In this document: in pieces, positions 26,412-34,991 of the stretch | Numbering within the stretch: position 1 is the first letter of the stretch | How the letters are laid out: the number at the start of each line of letters is the position of its first letter | Source: MED-G105 sp038522945 | Lineage (GTDB): Bacteria; Pseudomonadota; Alphaproteobacteria; Caulobacterales; Parvularculaceae | NCBI GenBank assembly: GCA_038522945.1 | Contig: JBCBJV010000005.1 | Coordinates: forward strand, 62,001-126,000 | Direction: 5' to 3' | Length of the DNA stretch: 64,000 bases | Translations under genes and position numbers: made by a program | The notes under the pieces: model-generated | What the model was told of the DNA's origin: nothing | Databases searched by the model: none | What the model saw: the letters and a program-made list of their open reading frames with translations, nothing else

Positions 26412-27167
26412 ATGGACGCATCTCGTCCCCAGAAAACAACCATCATCAATACCCGCCCCGCACCTGATGATGTAGCATTTAGGGAACTTTGCCGGGCCCG
26501 AGGATTCGAACCGATTGAGTGTCCGGTTCTGACGATCCACTTCAAGGAAATGCCGGGTTACGATATTTCCCGGGCGGGCGCCCTCGCATTCACATCGGCG
26601 AACGGGGTCCGTGCATTTGTCAAAGCCTTCCCTTCACGGAATACCCAGGTCCTTTGTGTTGGAGAGGCAACTGCCTTAGAGGCTGGTGTCGGCGGCTTTA
26701 AAGAGATCTTCAAAGCGGGAGGCAATGTGGAAAGCCTTGCGAGCCTCGCGACCGACTTACACAGACAGGGACAGTTGAAATCGCCAGTGCTGCACATTGC
26801 AGGAACGGTCCGACGCGGTAACCTCGCAAATGCACTTGCGTGCAATGGCATCGATTGCGAAACGCTCGCGCTTTACGAAGCGCGCCCTGTAGCGACACTC
26901 ACAGACGCCGCCCTCACAGCCATCCAACAGGCAGAGGCGCAAATCATGGTCGCCTTGTTCTCACCACGCTCGGCTAGGCTGTTCTTGGATCAAATGGCGA
27001 AATACAATCCGACGCTCCTTGAGCGGATCACTCCCATCTGCCTCAGTGATCAAGTGGCTGATGCCCTTCCTGCGTCGCTCCGGTCCCGCGGGGGTATCGC
27101 CATTACCCAGTCTGCCGATGCCCTCCTTGACGCAGCACAATCCCTCATTAGGCGAGAACATCCTTGA
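26412..27167 (+). CDS. hemD: Uroporphyrinogen-III synthase
   Basis: HemD closes and inverts ring D of hydroxymethylbilane to give uroporphyrinogen III for haem. HemD proteins are poorly conserved, but the typical signals are here: IINTRPAPDD at the start, LAFTSANGVRAFV (the TSxNxV motif), VGEATALEAGVGGF, and VALFSPRSARLFL (the FxSP/S segment). Length is 251 aa from the ATG at 26412; an upstream in-frame GTG at 26358 is less likely. Position before mic60 and hemY supports the call. The hemC gene usually placed between tsaD and hemD is missing. Confidence 0.85.
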   Translation: MDASRPQKTTIINTRPAPDDVAFRELCRARGFEPIECPVLTIHFKEMPGYDISRAGALAFTSANGVRAFVKAFPSRNTQVLCVGEATALEAGVGGFKEIFKAGGNVESLASLATDLHRQGQLKSPVLHIAGTVRRGNLANALACNGIDCETLALYEARPVATLTDAALTAIQQAEAQIMVALFSPRSARLFLDQMAKYNPTLLERITPICLSDQVADALPASLRSRGGIAITQSADALLDAAQSLIRREHP

Positions 27168-27230
27168 AGTTCGATTTGGCGACGGGTTATTTCAATCAGA
27201 ACCGATGCAACGGCCATGTGGAGGACGTTC

Positions 27231-29252
27231 ATGATCGACGACGAAAAGACGCCCGGCTCCAAGCAAGATGAACCCGAAACCAATACCCATGAAGCTAATC
27301 CCAAGAGTGATGTGACTGAGGATAATGAGGTCAGAGAGGAAGCCGAGGGAGAAAGACCGCCGTCATCCGATATCGTCGAGCCTGATGCGGTAACCGATTT
27401 GGCGGAAGATTTAGCGCCCACCGAGCAATCCTTAGTTGGCGAAACTGATGCAACAGGGATCGAACCCGACAGCGAAGCGAGCGAGGTAAAAGTCGACCCA
27501 GTTGGCGAAGAAGGTGAGCAAAAGCCACAAGAAGATGACCAACTGGCGCAGGACGTCGAGCCTAAGCCGAAAAAGCCCATCAATCCGCTACTTGTTGGGC
27601 TGACCGGCTTCGTGGCAACGGGCGCTGCTATCTGGGCGGTGATGACCTTTCGCCCGCACGACCCCGTCCCAGTCGCGCCGCAAACAGGTCCTGCAACTGA
27701 AGATGCCTCGCGTCTGCAAAAGATCGTAGATCCAAACACTTCTCCCGGTGCACCAACTGATCCTCTAAACGCGACGCAAGATGATGGCGTGATTACGCTT
27801 GATATTCCGACTGATGAGCCGGAACCAGTTTCGAATCCCTTCGACAAGATCGCGAATGCACAAGATCCGTCAGTGAAGGATCGAGCCGGCGAGCTTGAGC
27901 ATGATATCCAGCCCCCCTCCGGTGACGAAGAGCCGCTTTCGGCGGAGCTGCCCGATGCGCCGTCATCGGACGAAAACGTCAATGCCGGACTTCAGGACGC
28001 TGCGAAGGCTTTCTTGGACACGCGCGGTAATGATGACGAAAACCCCGCATCCGATCCCTTAATAGACACAACCGACGGTGAGGCGCCACTCGTCGAAAAT
28101 GAGGATGACGATCCAGACGAAGGATTAGGCCTTGGTGACACGGCGGACGCCCAAGCCAGTCCCGAAGAAACAGGAAACGATGACGACACCATTGATACGG
28201 ATACGGCAGAAGGTGAACTAACTGATACACCATCGGACGATGAGACACCCGAGCAGGAGGTCTCCGAGCCTGTAGAGGGTTCGTCGATGACTGACAGACC
28301 GGAAGAGACAATCGACGACAATGAACCCGATACAGAGGACACTGGATTATTTGATGCCGAAGTGGATTCACCTAGTGCCGTCGATCCAGAAGGCGCCTTG
28401 GACGAACCTGATACTCCGCAGCAAGGCCCGGACGCCGACGATCCAATCTCCTCAATTACCGCCGAAGAAGACCTCGCTGGTGCGAATAACGACGCGTTGT
28501 TGAATCAAACAAATCAGTTATCGGAAGAAGTTGAGCGCCTGCAGGCTGAATTGGATTTGAAAGCACGCGAGCTTGATCAAGCGCGATACGAGTTTGAGGA
28601 AACCCTGAACCGCACCACCGAGGAACAGTCTTCCGAGCAGGACGCGTTAATGGCGCGACTTTCTGAGAAGAACGGTGAAATTGAAGACTTGGAGGCACGT
28701 CTACTTCAGGCAGAGGCAGCCGCGCGCACGGCGAGGGAAGCAGCAGCGGCCGCGCCATCGCGTCTTTTGGCTTCTCGGGAAATCATTAATTCTCTGCAGG
28801 CTGCTCTTATTAGGGGTGAACCGTTCGAAGGTGAGTTAGCGCGCCTTACCAGCACCTTTCCCGATGGCACCGTGTCACAATCCCTTTCAAACCTAGCCAC
28901 TGTCGGCGCGCCCACACAACTCGCCCTCACCAGAGAATTCAAACAGCTCACGCCGAAAGCGATCGCGGCAGACGATCTGGCGAACGCGAACGGGGCATTA
29001 GGCAGACTGATCGCCAATATTCGCTCCCTGATCACCGTGAGGCCGGCCACACCCATCGAAGGTGAATCAGTACGCGCTGTAATTTCCCGTGCCGAAGCGG
29101 CTGTAGTTAATGGCGATCTGGAGCGTTGCGTAGATGAGCTAGAAAGCCTTTCGCCCCCTGCCGCAAGCATCTTTGCGCCGTGGGTTGCGGATACGACAAA
29201 TCTGATTGAGGCTAAGCGATCTCTCGCTCGGCTTGAAGCAACGGTATTTTAA
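27231..29252 (+). CDS. Alphaproteobacterial Mic60/mitofilin-like protein
   Basis: Alphaproteobacterial homologues of mitochondrial Mic60 lie beside hemD/hemY and help shape the inner membrane. The order here is an acidic cytosolic N-terminus (residues 1-117), one membrane helix (about 118-140, NPLLVGLTGFVATGAAIWAV), a very long Asp/Glu/Thr-rich linker (about 145-420), a coiled coil (about 425-505, with LSEEVERLQAELDLKARELD) and a C-terminal mitofilin-type helical domain (about 515-673). A GGAGG site precedes the ATG at 27231. At 673 aa it is long, mainly because of the acidic linker. Mapping of the C-terminal domain to mitofilin is from pattern and position. Confidence 0.85.
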   Translation: MIDDEKTPGSKQDEPETNTHEANPKSDVTEDNEVREEAEGERPPSSDIVEPDAVTDLAEDLAPTEQSLVGETDATGIEPDSEASEVKVDPVGEEGEQKPQEDDQLAQDVEPKPKKPINPLLVGLTGFVATGAAIWAVMTFRPHDPVPVAPQTGPATEDASRLQKIVDPNTSPGAPTDPLNATQDDGVITLDIPTDEPEPVSNPFDKIANAQDPSVKDRAGELEHDIQPPSGDEEPLSAELPDAPSSDENVNAGLQDAAKAFLDTRGNDDENPASDPLIDTTDGEAPLVENEDDDPDEGLGLGDTADAQASPEETGNDDDTIDTDTAEGELTDTPSDDETPEQEVSEPVEGSSMTDRPEETIDDNEPDTEDTGLFDAEVDSPSAVDPEGALDEPDTPQQGPDADDPISSITAEEDLAGANNDALLNQTNQLSEEVERLQAELDLKARELDQARYEFEETLNRTTEEQSSEQDALMARLSEKNGEIEDLEARLLQAEAAARTAREAAAAAPSRLLASREIINSLQAALIRGEPFEGELARLTSTFPDGTVSQSLSNLATVGAPTQLALTREFKQLTPKAIAADDLANANGALGRLIANIRSLITVRPATPIEGESVRAVISRAEAAVVNGDLERCVDELESLSPPAASIFAPWVADTTNLIEAKRSLARLEATVF

Positions 29253-29276
29253 GCGCCCCACCGGATACACCTTACT

Positions 29277-31112
29277 ATGATCATCCGCCTTTTGATTTTG
29301 TTGTGTTTTGCCATTTTCCTAGCTGGTGGCGTCACACTGGCCCTGAATGTTCAGGGCAATGTGACCGTCGAAGCGTTTGGCGAGATCTACTCAACGCCCT
29401 CATATGCGGCGATTTTGGCTTTTGTTCTGGGGCTCGGTGCGATTATCGGGGTCACCTGGTTTTTTGTGTCGGCCCGCCAGTTTCCGAAAAACTTTAAGGC
29501 CCGCCGCGAACGGGACCGACTTGAGCGCGGCGTCTCGGCGCTTAGTCGCGGCCTGGAGGCCGTCGCTGTCGGTGAAGCAGACGACGCAAAGCACCACGCT
29601 CGAATTGCCCGACGGAATTTGGGCGAAGGTTCGGCGACCCGGCTTCTCCTTGCCCAAGCAGCGCAGCTCTCAGGGGACGACGCAGCTGCTCGTGATGCTT
29701 ATGCAGCCATGCTGGAAGCACCGGAGACGGAGTATCTAGGCTTGCGCGGACTCCACGGAGAAGCGCTTAAACAGGGCAATGATGAAGAGGCACGTCAATT
29801 CGCCGAGCGCGCTTACAAACTTCGCCCAAAGGCTGCCTGGGCCTTCCAGACCGTGTTCGACCTCGCAATTGATCGAGGGGCATGGCAAGAAGCCCAAGAG
29901 GTCTTAAGCGCCGCCCGCAAACAAAAGTCCCTTGATGCCGACGCTGCTAATCGGGCAGAAGCAGCCATTTTATCTGCAAGCGCGGCTGAAACGGAAGCTG
30001 CAGGCGATGAAAAGGCGGCTGCCGATTTGGTCGACAAGGCCCTGAAGCGGGATAAATCTTTCGCTCCCGCCGCGGTTGTTGCCAGCAGGCTTTACCAGGC
30101 AAACGGCAATAGGGCCCGTGCGGAAAAAGTCCTCACCACTGCCTACAAAGCCGCGCCCCATGAAACACTCGCCTACGCATTTCTGGATCTGCTGGACACG
30201 GATGGTCAGGCTGAACCCGCGGCGGTCTCCGCTCGCCTGCAAGAGTTTGCCAACCTCGGGGGCGCCAGCCGGACCTCAACTTTTCTGAAAGCGAAAGCGG
30301 AGGTCATGGCGGGCGACTTTGAAACCGCCCTTGAAACTCTCGAACCCTATCTCGTCGAGCATGCTGACGCTGCAGATTGCGCACTCATGGCTGATGCGGT
30401 TTCTGGTGCGCGCAGCCCTGCGGCGGCACGTGCCTGGCAGGAAATGGCGGCGTCGCGGCCGGGACGCGCCTTCGCGTTCGAGAACCGGCACTTTCGCCTT
30501 TCCACTGCCGCTTGGGCAAACGTCATTCGCGAATACATGCATTCAGGCCAACTCAGCGCGCCAATGCTGATTGAGGCAAGCCACGGTGTGCCGATGGCAG
30601 ATATCCGTTTACTGACGGCTGCGCCTGATCTGGAAGAGCAATCGGAGCATCCTGTCGCAGAGCTAGAAGATCAGCGAGCCGATGAAACGGACGAGATAAT
30701 CCGCGAACCGGAAGGGCCTGAGGCTGCCTTGCCGACCCCTGAAAGCGACAGCCAACCTCAGGCGGAGACCAATTTTTCTGCGGAAGAAGACGAGCCTCCT
30801 ACCAGGCCCACTTCGCCCGAGGCGCCCTTACAAGATGCGGAACCGCTCCGCGAGGAGAGCAGTGTCGACGCCGAAGATACCTTGGACAAGGACCAATCAC
30901 TACCAGAGGCTCCCCCGGAGACTGATGCCAAGGCAGAGCTAGGCGAAGAGATGGAGGCGAAGGCAGAACCCAATCAAAAGCCAGCTACGGATGGTAACGA
31001 TCAAACTCATACAACAAATCAACAGATTCAGGACGACACCGATAAAGAAGTAACACCAAGCAATTCCGCAGAACCGGACGGCACGCAGGATCCTCGTCAG
31101 CCTTCGGATTGA
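29277..31112 (+). CDS. hemY: HemY-like TPR membrane protein
   Basis: HemY proteins of this type are inner-membrane TPR proteins encoded with haem genes; their exact role is uncertain and they are not the protoporphyrinogen oxidase of the same name. Two membrane helices (about residues 3-23 and 42-65) are followed by RQFPKNFKARRERDRLERG, a family signature, then several TPR-like helical pairs to about residue 420. WANVIREYMHSGQLSAPMLI ends the conserved part. The last ~160 residues are an acidic Glu/Pro-rich tail, unusual in size. It lies 24 bp behind the Mic60 gene and overlaps the opposing gene at 31097 by 16 bp. Confidence 0.88.
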   Translation: MIIRLLILLCFAIFLAGGVTLALNVQGNVTVEAFGEIYSTPSYAAILAFVLGLGAIIGVTWFFVSARQFPKNFKARRERDRLERGVSALSRGLEAVAVGEADDAKHHARIARRNLGEGSATRLLLAQAAQLSGDDAAARDAYAAMLEAPETEYLGLRGLHGEALKQGNDEEARQFAERAYKLRPKAAWAFQTVFDLAIDRGAWQEAQEVLSAARKQKSLDADAANRAEAAILSASAAETEAAGDEKAAADLVDKALKRDKSFAPAAVVASRLYQANGNRARAEKVLTTAYKAAPHETLAYAFLDLLDTDGQAEPAAVSARLQEFANLGGASRTSTFLKAKAEVMAGDFETALETLEPYLVEHADAADCALMADAVSGARSPAAARAWQEMAASRPGRAFAFENRHFRLSTAAWANVIREYMHSGQLSAPMLIEASHGVPMADIRLLTAAPDLEEQSEHPVAELEDQRADETDEIIREPEGPEAALPTPESDSQPQAETNFSAEEDEPPTRPTSPEAPLQDAEPLREESSVDAEDTLDKDQSLPEAPPETDAKAELGEEMEAKAEPNQKPATDGNDQTHTTNQQIQDDTDKEVTPSNSAEPDGTQDPRQPSD

Positions 31113-31516
31113 TCTCGTGTTGATTGCCGTACACGGAATTTCGGGCTGTTGACAGGCTCGCTTTCGCCATCACTCACTGAGAAACGTGACCGAAACCGAC
31201 CCTTGACTGCTTTTTTCTGATAGGTTTCGGTCACAGTCTGATCACTTGGGCCATGCTCGTTCAGACTGTGTACGCCCAGGCCTTCTTTGGACCGATCAAG
31301 AACAGAGCGTGGGCGCACCTGATCCTTTACCCGGGATTTCTCCCGGTAAGACGAGCCTGCATTTGGTGAGCCTTCACCATCAACCGCGTCGGCCCCTTCG
31401 GATCGGATGGCTAAAAATCCGAATTCACCATCTTTATCCAGCGCTTCATTTGTCACGTACCAATAGATACACGCGCCAATCACCGCGCTTAAAATCAATA
31501 GATAAATCAGACCCAT
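31097..31516 (-). CDS. Membrane-anchored hypothetical protein, 139 aa
   Basis: One N-terminal membrane helix (MGLIYLLILSAVIGACIYWYV) is followed by a polar, charged and probably disordered tail. The ATG has a well-placed GGGAGA, which argues that this is a true gene. A short conserved-looking stretch follows the helix (DKDGEFGFLAIRSEG). The remaining ~100 residues are rich in Ser, Arg and Glu with no pattern I recognise. It is convergent with hemY and overlaps its last 16 bases. No function can be given. Confidence 0.55.
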   Translation of the reverse strand: MGLIYLLILSAVIGACIYWYVTNEALDKDGEFGFLAIRSEGADAVDGEGSPNAGSSYREKSRVKDQVRPRSVLDRSKEGLGVHSLNEHGPSDQTVTETYQKKAVKGRFRSRFSVSDGESEPVNSPKFRVRQSTRDQSEG

Positions 31517-31673
31517 GATGGTCTCCCGCGGCTATGGACCAATGGAACCGGGATTTCCCTTTTTCCCGTGCCATCGTAATTCAACTCTCATCTCAAGCAA
31601 ATCTTGTGCGAACGACGGAAATCAAGCTGACCGTTAACCAATTGGCTGGGTTCAAACGATAATCAAATGGGTT

Positions 31674-33209
31674 GTGACCATAAGCACCGCCCATATTTCC
31701 GAACGAACGCTCGGAGGATCCTGGTTTGGCAGAACCATTTTTGCCGCCGGGTTGACGGTTTATGTGGCGTTCGCGACCCTTGTTGCCGTTGTTTATCCCA
31801 TGGTGGCACCAGTCTTTCTCATACCGCTTGGGCTTGCGGTCCTAACAGTCTTGCCCACAAGTCGAACCTTGCCGCGGAATACGCTTTTTGCGGGCGTATT
31901 CGTGGGTACCGTGCTTCTCGCTCTGTGGCCTGTCTATATTCACGTTAAGGTCAGTCCTCTGCCAATTCTGACCCCGGCACGTGTCATCCTGTATGCTGTG
32001 AGCGCTGCATGGCTCTTTGAAATGATCTGTGTGCCCCATCGGCGCGCACAGCTTGCCTCCACAATTAAAAGCAACAGAGTTATCTTTGGCTGCTTTGCAG
32101 TTTTCTATTTGGCTCATGTAGTGAGCCTGCCTCTTGCTCACGGTCGGGCCATCGCGGTGCCGGAGTTCATCCGACAGACAATCATCTGGTTCATCCCATT
32201 TCTGATCGCTGTCACGTACTGCCGTCACCCGAAAGACCTAAAGCGGCTCGTCAGTGCATTAACCGTGATCGCATCAATACTGGGGACAATTGCAATCGCT
32301 GAGGCTGCGACAAAGACATTGCTGGCTTCGATCCTATCGCCTTTGATCGCTGACAATGCGGAATGGCTACGTATCGCCCAAGCTGAAAAAATTCGCGACG
32401 GCGCCTTTCGGGCACAAGCTGTTCACACCCATCCGCTATCTCTTGGTGAGTATCTGGCGATCTTCGCGCCCTTTGCACTTGCGCAAATGGCCGACGGCAA
32501 AAGCTTTGGCAACAAAGCTCTTTGGTTCGGTGCCTTCTTGTTGATCATTGTCGGTGCACTTGCAACGAATTCGCGCGCCGCTTTGCTGGCAGTTCTCGCA
32601 ACTGTCACCCTTATGGGGACCTTCATGGCACTGAGGTTTGTCTATCACCCCAACCGACAGGCCTTCCGTCCCATTGTTGGCATGATCATGGCGGGCGCCC
32701 TCGCCTTCAGTCCAGTCGCATTCGTCGGTTTAAACAGCTACATCTCAGGCTCTGGTGCCACCAGCGCGAGTAACTCATCGCAAGCCCGTCTCGATCAGAT
32801 CGAAATGGCCCTGCCGAAGATCGCCAAGCGCCCCCTTAATGGCTACGGCATTGGCCGTTCTACGATTGTCCTTGGCTATTGGGGCCGAGCCCTTACGCTC
32901 GACAACTATTTTCTCTCTTTAGCCCTCGACATGGGCATTCTTGGCCCGATCATATTTCTCGTCATTTTCCTCAGCATTGCCCGAAAATCCCATGTGAACT
33001 CGCGAGCGACGGAAAGTCCGTATCAATATTTCTATTTGGCCTTCGCCGCGAGCATCTTGGGGTTCTTGCTGTGTCGATCGGTGTTGTCGATTACTAGTAA
33101 TCTGGGCGTCGTCTACATTATGATTGGTGCCTTCCTCGGCGCAAATCCGGCGATGGACCGCTTGCGCCAAACACTGGATACCGCCAGACCCGCCCCTACA
33201 GTTGAATAG
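31674..33209 (+). CDS. O-antigen ligase/polymerase-like membrane protein (second copy)
   Basis: The 511-aa protein has about twelve membrane helices and fits the Wzy/WaaL superfamily. The long non-membrane loop includes KIRDGAFRAQAVHTHPLSLGE, the region where ligases and polymerases carry conserved Arg and His residues. TNSRAALLAVL and PLNGYGIGRSTIVLGYW with LDNYFLSLALDMGILG near the end are also typical. The GTG at 31674 is used; it has only a weak ribosome site. It is followed 11 bp later by an SDR gene on the same strand. It is not a close copy of the protein at 8449-9717. The likely role is polymerising or attaching a surface glycan. Confidence 0.8.
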   Translation: MTISTAHISERTLGGSWFGRTIFAAGLTVYVAFATLVAVVYPMVAPVFLIPLGLAVLTVLPTSRTLPRNTLFAGVFVGTVLLALWPVYIHVKVSPLPILTPARVILYAVSAAWLFEMICVPHRRAQLASTIKSNRVIFGCFAVFYLAHVVSLPLAHGRAIAVPEFIRQTIIWFIPFLIAVTYCRHPKDLKRLVSALTVIASILGTIAIAEAATKTLLASILSPLIADNAEWLRIAQAEKIRDGAFRAQAVHTHPLSLGEYLAIFAPFALAQMADGKSFGNKALWFGAFLLIIVGALATNSRAALLAVLATVTLMGTFMALRFVYHPNRQAFRPIVGMIMAGALAFSPVAFVGLNSYISGSGATSASNSSQARLDQIEMALPKIAKRPLNGYGIGRSTIVLGYWGRALTLDNYFLSLALDMGILGPIIFLVIFLSIARKSHVNSRATESPYQYFYLAFAASILGFLLCRSVLSITSNLGVVYIMIGAFLGANPAMDRLRQTLDTARPAPTVE

Positions 33210-33220
33210 GGATCAGCAAG

Positions 33221-34039
33221 GTGGATCGGTATCGCAATCGGTGGGCATTAGTCACTGGTGCATCCTCAGGCCTCGGTCTAGCGTATGCCCGAGCCCTTGC
33301 AGGAGAGGGCGCCAATCTCATTTTGACCGCTCGTCGCGCACAGCGGCTGACAGAACTGGCAGGGCAGCTTTCGGGTACATTTGGCACGCGCGTTGAAACC
33401 ATCCCGGCCGATCTTAGCACGTCTAGTGGCGCAGCTAGCGTAATGAATGAGTTGAGCACTATTAATCTGCTTCCGGACATTCTTGTGAGTAATGCCGGCT
33501 ACGGTGAACCGGGCGAGTTCGTTGAGGTTGATCTTGAAACTCATGAGCGCTTCTTGAGGCTTATGGTGACGGCTCATGTGCAGCTCTGCCATGGCGTTCT
33601 GCCAGCCATGCGCCAAAGGGGATATGGGCGAGTTGCCTTAATCGCCTCACTTGCAGGCCTCTTGCCGAGTGCGGCTGGCCATACGCTTTACGGCGCTTCA
33701 AAGGCGTTCCTGATCAACTTTGCCGAGGCTTTGCGTGCAGAAGGAGCAGAGCACGGGATAAACGTTACAGCCGTTTGTCCAGGTCTGACCCATACGGAAT
33801 TTCACGATGTGAACGGGGCACGAGACCGCGTATCAAAGTTACCGTCATACATGTTCATGGACGCCAAGACTGTCGCAACAGAATCCCTTAACGCCATGGA
33901 GCGAGGAAAGACTATCCACGTGCCAGGTCGGTTCAACAAACTTTCTGCAGGACTTTCCCGACTCTTGCCTCGCTCATGGGTCGCTCACCAATTCAACCGG
34001 CAAGCGCGCGCATTGCGGCAGAAGTCGCCGCCCCAGTGA
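33221..34039 (+). CDS. Short-chain dehydrogenase/reductase
   Basis: A classical SDR: VTGASSGLGLAYARALAGEG binds the cofactor, DILVSNAGYG is the NAG motif, IASLAGLLPSA carries the catalytic Ser, and YGASKAFLINFAEAL holds Tyr and Lys. VCPGLTHTEFHD follows. TARRAQRL after strand 2 suggests NADP(H). The fold resembles the DltE/DhrS-like group that includes fatty ketone reductases. The substrate is unknown. GTG is used as start. It lies 11 bp behind the polymerase-like gene and converges on the DUF547 gene. Confidence 0.85.
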   Translation: MDRYRNRWALVTGASSGLGLAYARALAGEGANLILTARRAQRLTELAGQLSGTFGTRVETIPADLSTSSGAASVMNELSTINLLPDILVSNAGYGEPGEFVEVDLETHERFLRLMVTAHVQLCHGVLPAMRQRGYGRVALIASLAGLLPSAAGHTLYGASKAFLINFAEALRAEGAEHGINVTAVCPGLTHTEFHDVNGARDRVSKLPSYMFMDAKTVATESLNAMERGKTIHVPGRFNKLSAGLSRLLPRSWVAHQFNRQARALRQKSPPQ

Positions 34040-34051
34040 ACGTCCTACATA

Positions 34052-34906
34052 TCACTCCGTAAGCGGTTCGTTTAGATCCCAATCATAACGGTAGCGATCA
34101 ATATCATTGATTTCCAGGAGACGGCTCTTGAGCGGCTCGTCGAGGTATTCAACAATGTGGGAGATAATCTCTTTTTCATCTTCCCCGAAATCTTGACGAT
34201 ACCAGCCATAGATCTTTGAGACGGTGACTTTCTTATCATCAATCCGCACGCCGCGCGGATGATTGATGAATGCCCGCGCCGCCTCATCCAACTGTGCGTT
34301 AAGGGTTTCGCCGATATAGGGCACAAGCGCGAGATTAGGGCATCCAATGGATGCACAATTCACCGCATAATGGATACGCGGGTCCGAGAAGAATGACCGG
34401 ATAATCCCGTGCTCAATATCTCCGAGGCTCAGGTCTACTCCCGCTACTCTGATCCGTTCTTTCGCCCACGGACGATTGATTTTGCGGATACTCTTTGTGG
34501 GATAGTTTTCAAGGATCAACCGCAAGGTTGCGGAGTTGTAGAGATTGATCCAATAGGCAAGCGCTTCATCGCGTTCAAGTGACGCCACGTCAATGTTCTC
34601 AAGATACGAGATATAGGTGTCCAAGGATGCTGCATCAGCATCAGAGACATCCGCATACCGCACTTTCACAATGCCGTCGCTATCAAGGACCACATAGGAC
34701 GCCAAAAACGCGCCATAGGCCTCATGGTCAACCCTTGCCGTGAGAGCTGCGTCATCGCTTGGCTGGAAGCGATCATCAACGACGTACGGATCGGGGATGA
34801 AACTCCTTTCAATCCAGGCAGGCGCGGCTTTGGCGCCGGTCACCGGGAGGAGGCTCAAAAAGGCAACGGCAAAAAGAAAAATAGATCGTGACATGATCGT
34901 GGGCAT
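34052..34906 (-). CDS. Secreted DUF547 protein
   Basis: DUF547 proteins are usually secreted and have a papain-like or transglutaminase-like look, but their activity is not known. A signal peptide (SRSIFLFAVAFLSLLPVTGA, ending KAAPA) precedes YVVLDSDGIVKVRYADVSD. The family core AYWINLYNSATLRLILENYP is plain, followed by SLGDIEHGIIRSFFSDPRIH and VNCASIGCPNL, which holds the cysteine thought to be catalytic-like. The start used is ATG 34904-34906; another ATG is four codons in. A long extension to 35095 is rejected because it overlaps maeB and precedes the signal peptide. Confidence 0.85.
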   Translation of the reverse strand: MPTIMSRSIFLFAVAFLSLLPVTGAKAAPAWIERSFIPDPYVVDDRFQPSDDAALTARVDHEAYGAFLASYVVLDSDGIVKVRYADVSDADAASLDTYISYLENIDVASLERDEALAYWINLYNSATLRLILENYPTKSIRKINRPWAKERIRVAGVDLSLGDIEHGIIRSFFSDPRIHYAVNCASIGCPNLALVPYIGETLNAQLDEAARAFINHPRGVRIDDKKVTVSKIYGWYRQDFGEDEKEIISHIVEYLDEPLKSRLLEINDIDRYRYDWDLNEPLTE

Positions 34907-34959
34907 AATGATCTTTTCGATCAAAGGGTAGCCTGATACGGGCGTCCTGTTGTGTTTGT

Positions 34960-34973
34960 GAACACCTGTGTTC
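34960..34973. promoter_or_regulatory. 14-bp palindrome upstream of the DUF547 gene
   Basis: GAACAC, CT, GTGTTC is a perfect dyad in the 85-bp gap between the maeB stop and the DUF547 start. It resembles a repressor operator. It is not a standard alphaproteobacterial LexA box, which is a direct repeat GTTC-N7-GTTC, nor an exact Cheo box. The binding protein is unknown. Confidence 0.35.
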
Positions 34974-34991
34974 TCGGAGCTAGAACCAAGT

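Noticed and set aside
27050..27982. 310-aa Ser-rich frame antisense to the Mic60 gene
   Set aside because: It mirrors the acidic codons of the Mic60 gene (GAT/GAA read as Ser/Phe); no domain is seen.
34960..34973. LexA/SOS box
   Set aside because: The GAAC-N6-GTTC layout fits neither the alphaproteobacterial direct repeat GTTC-N7-GTTC nor the N4 Cheo box.
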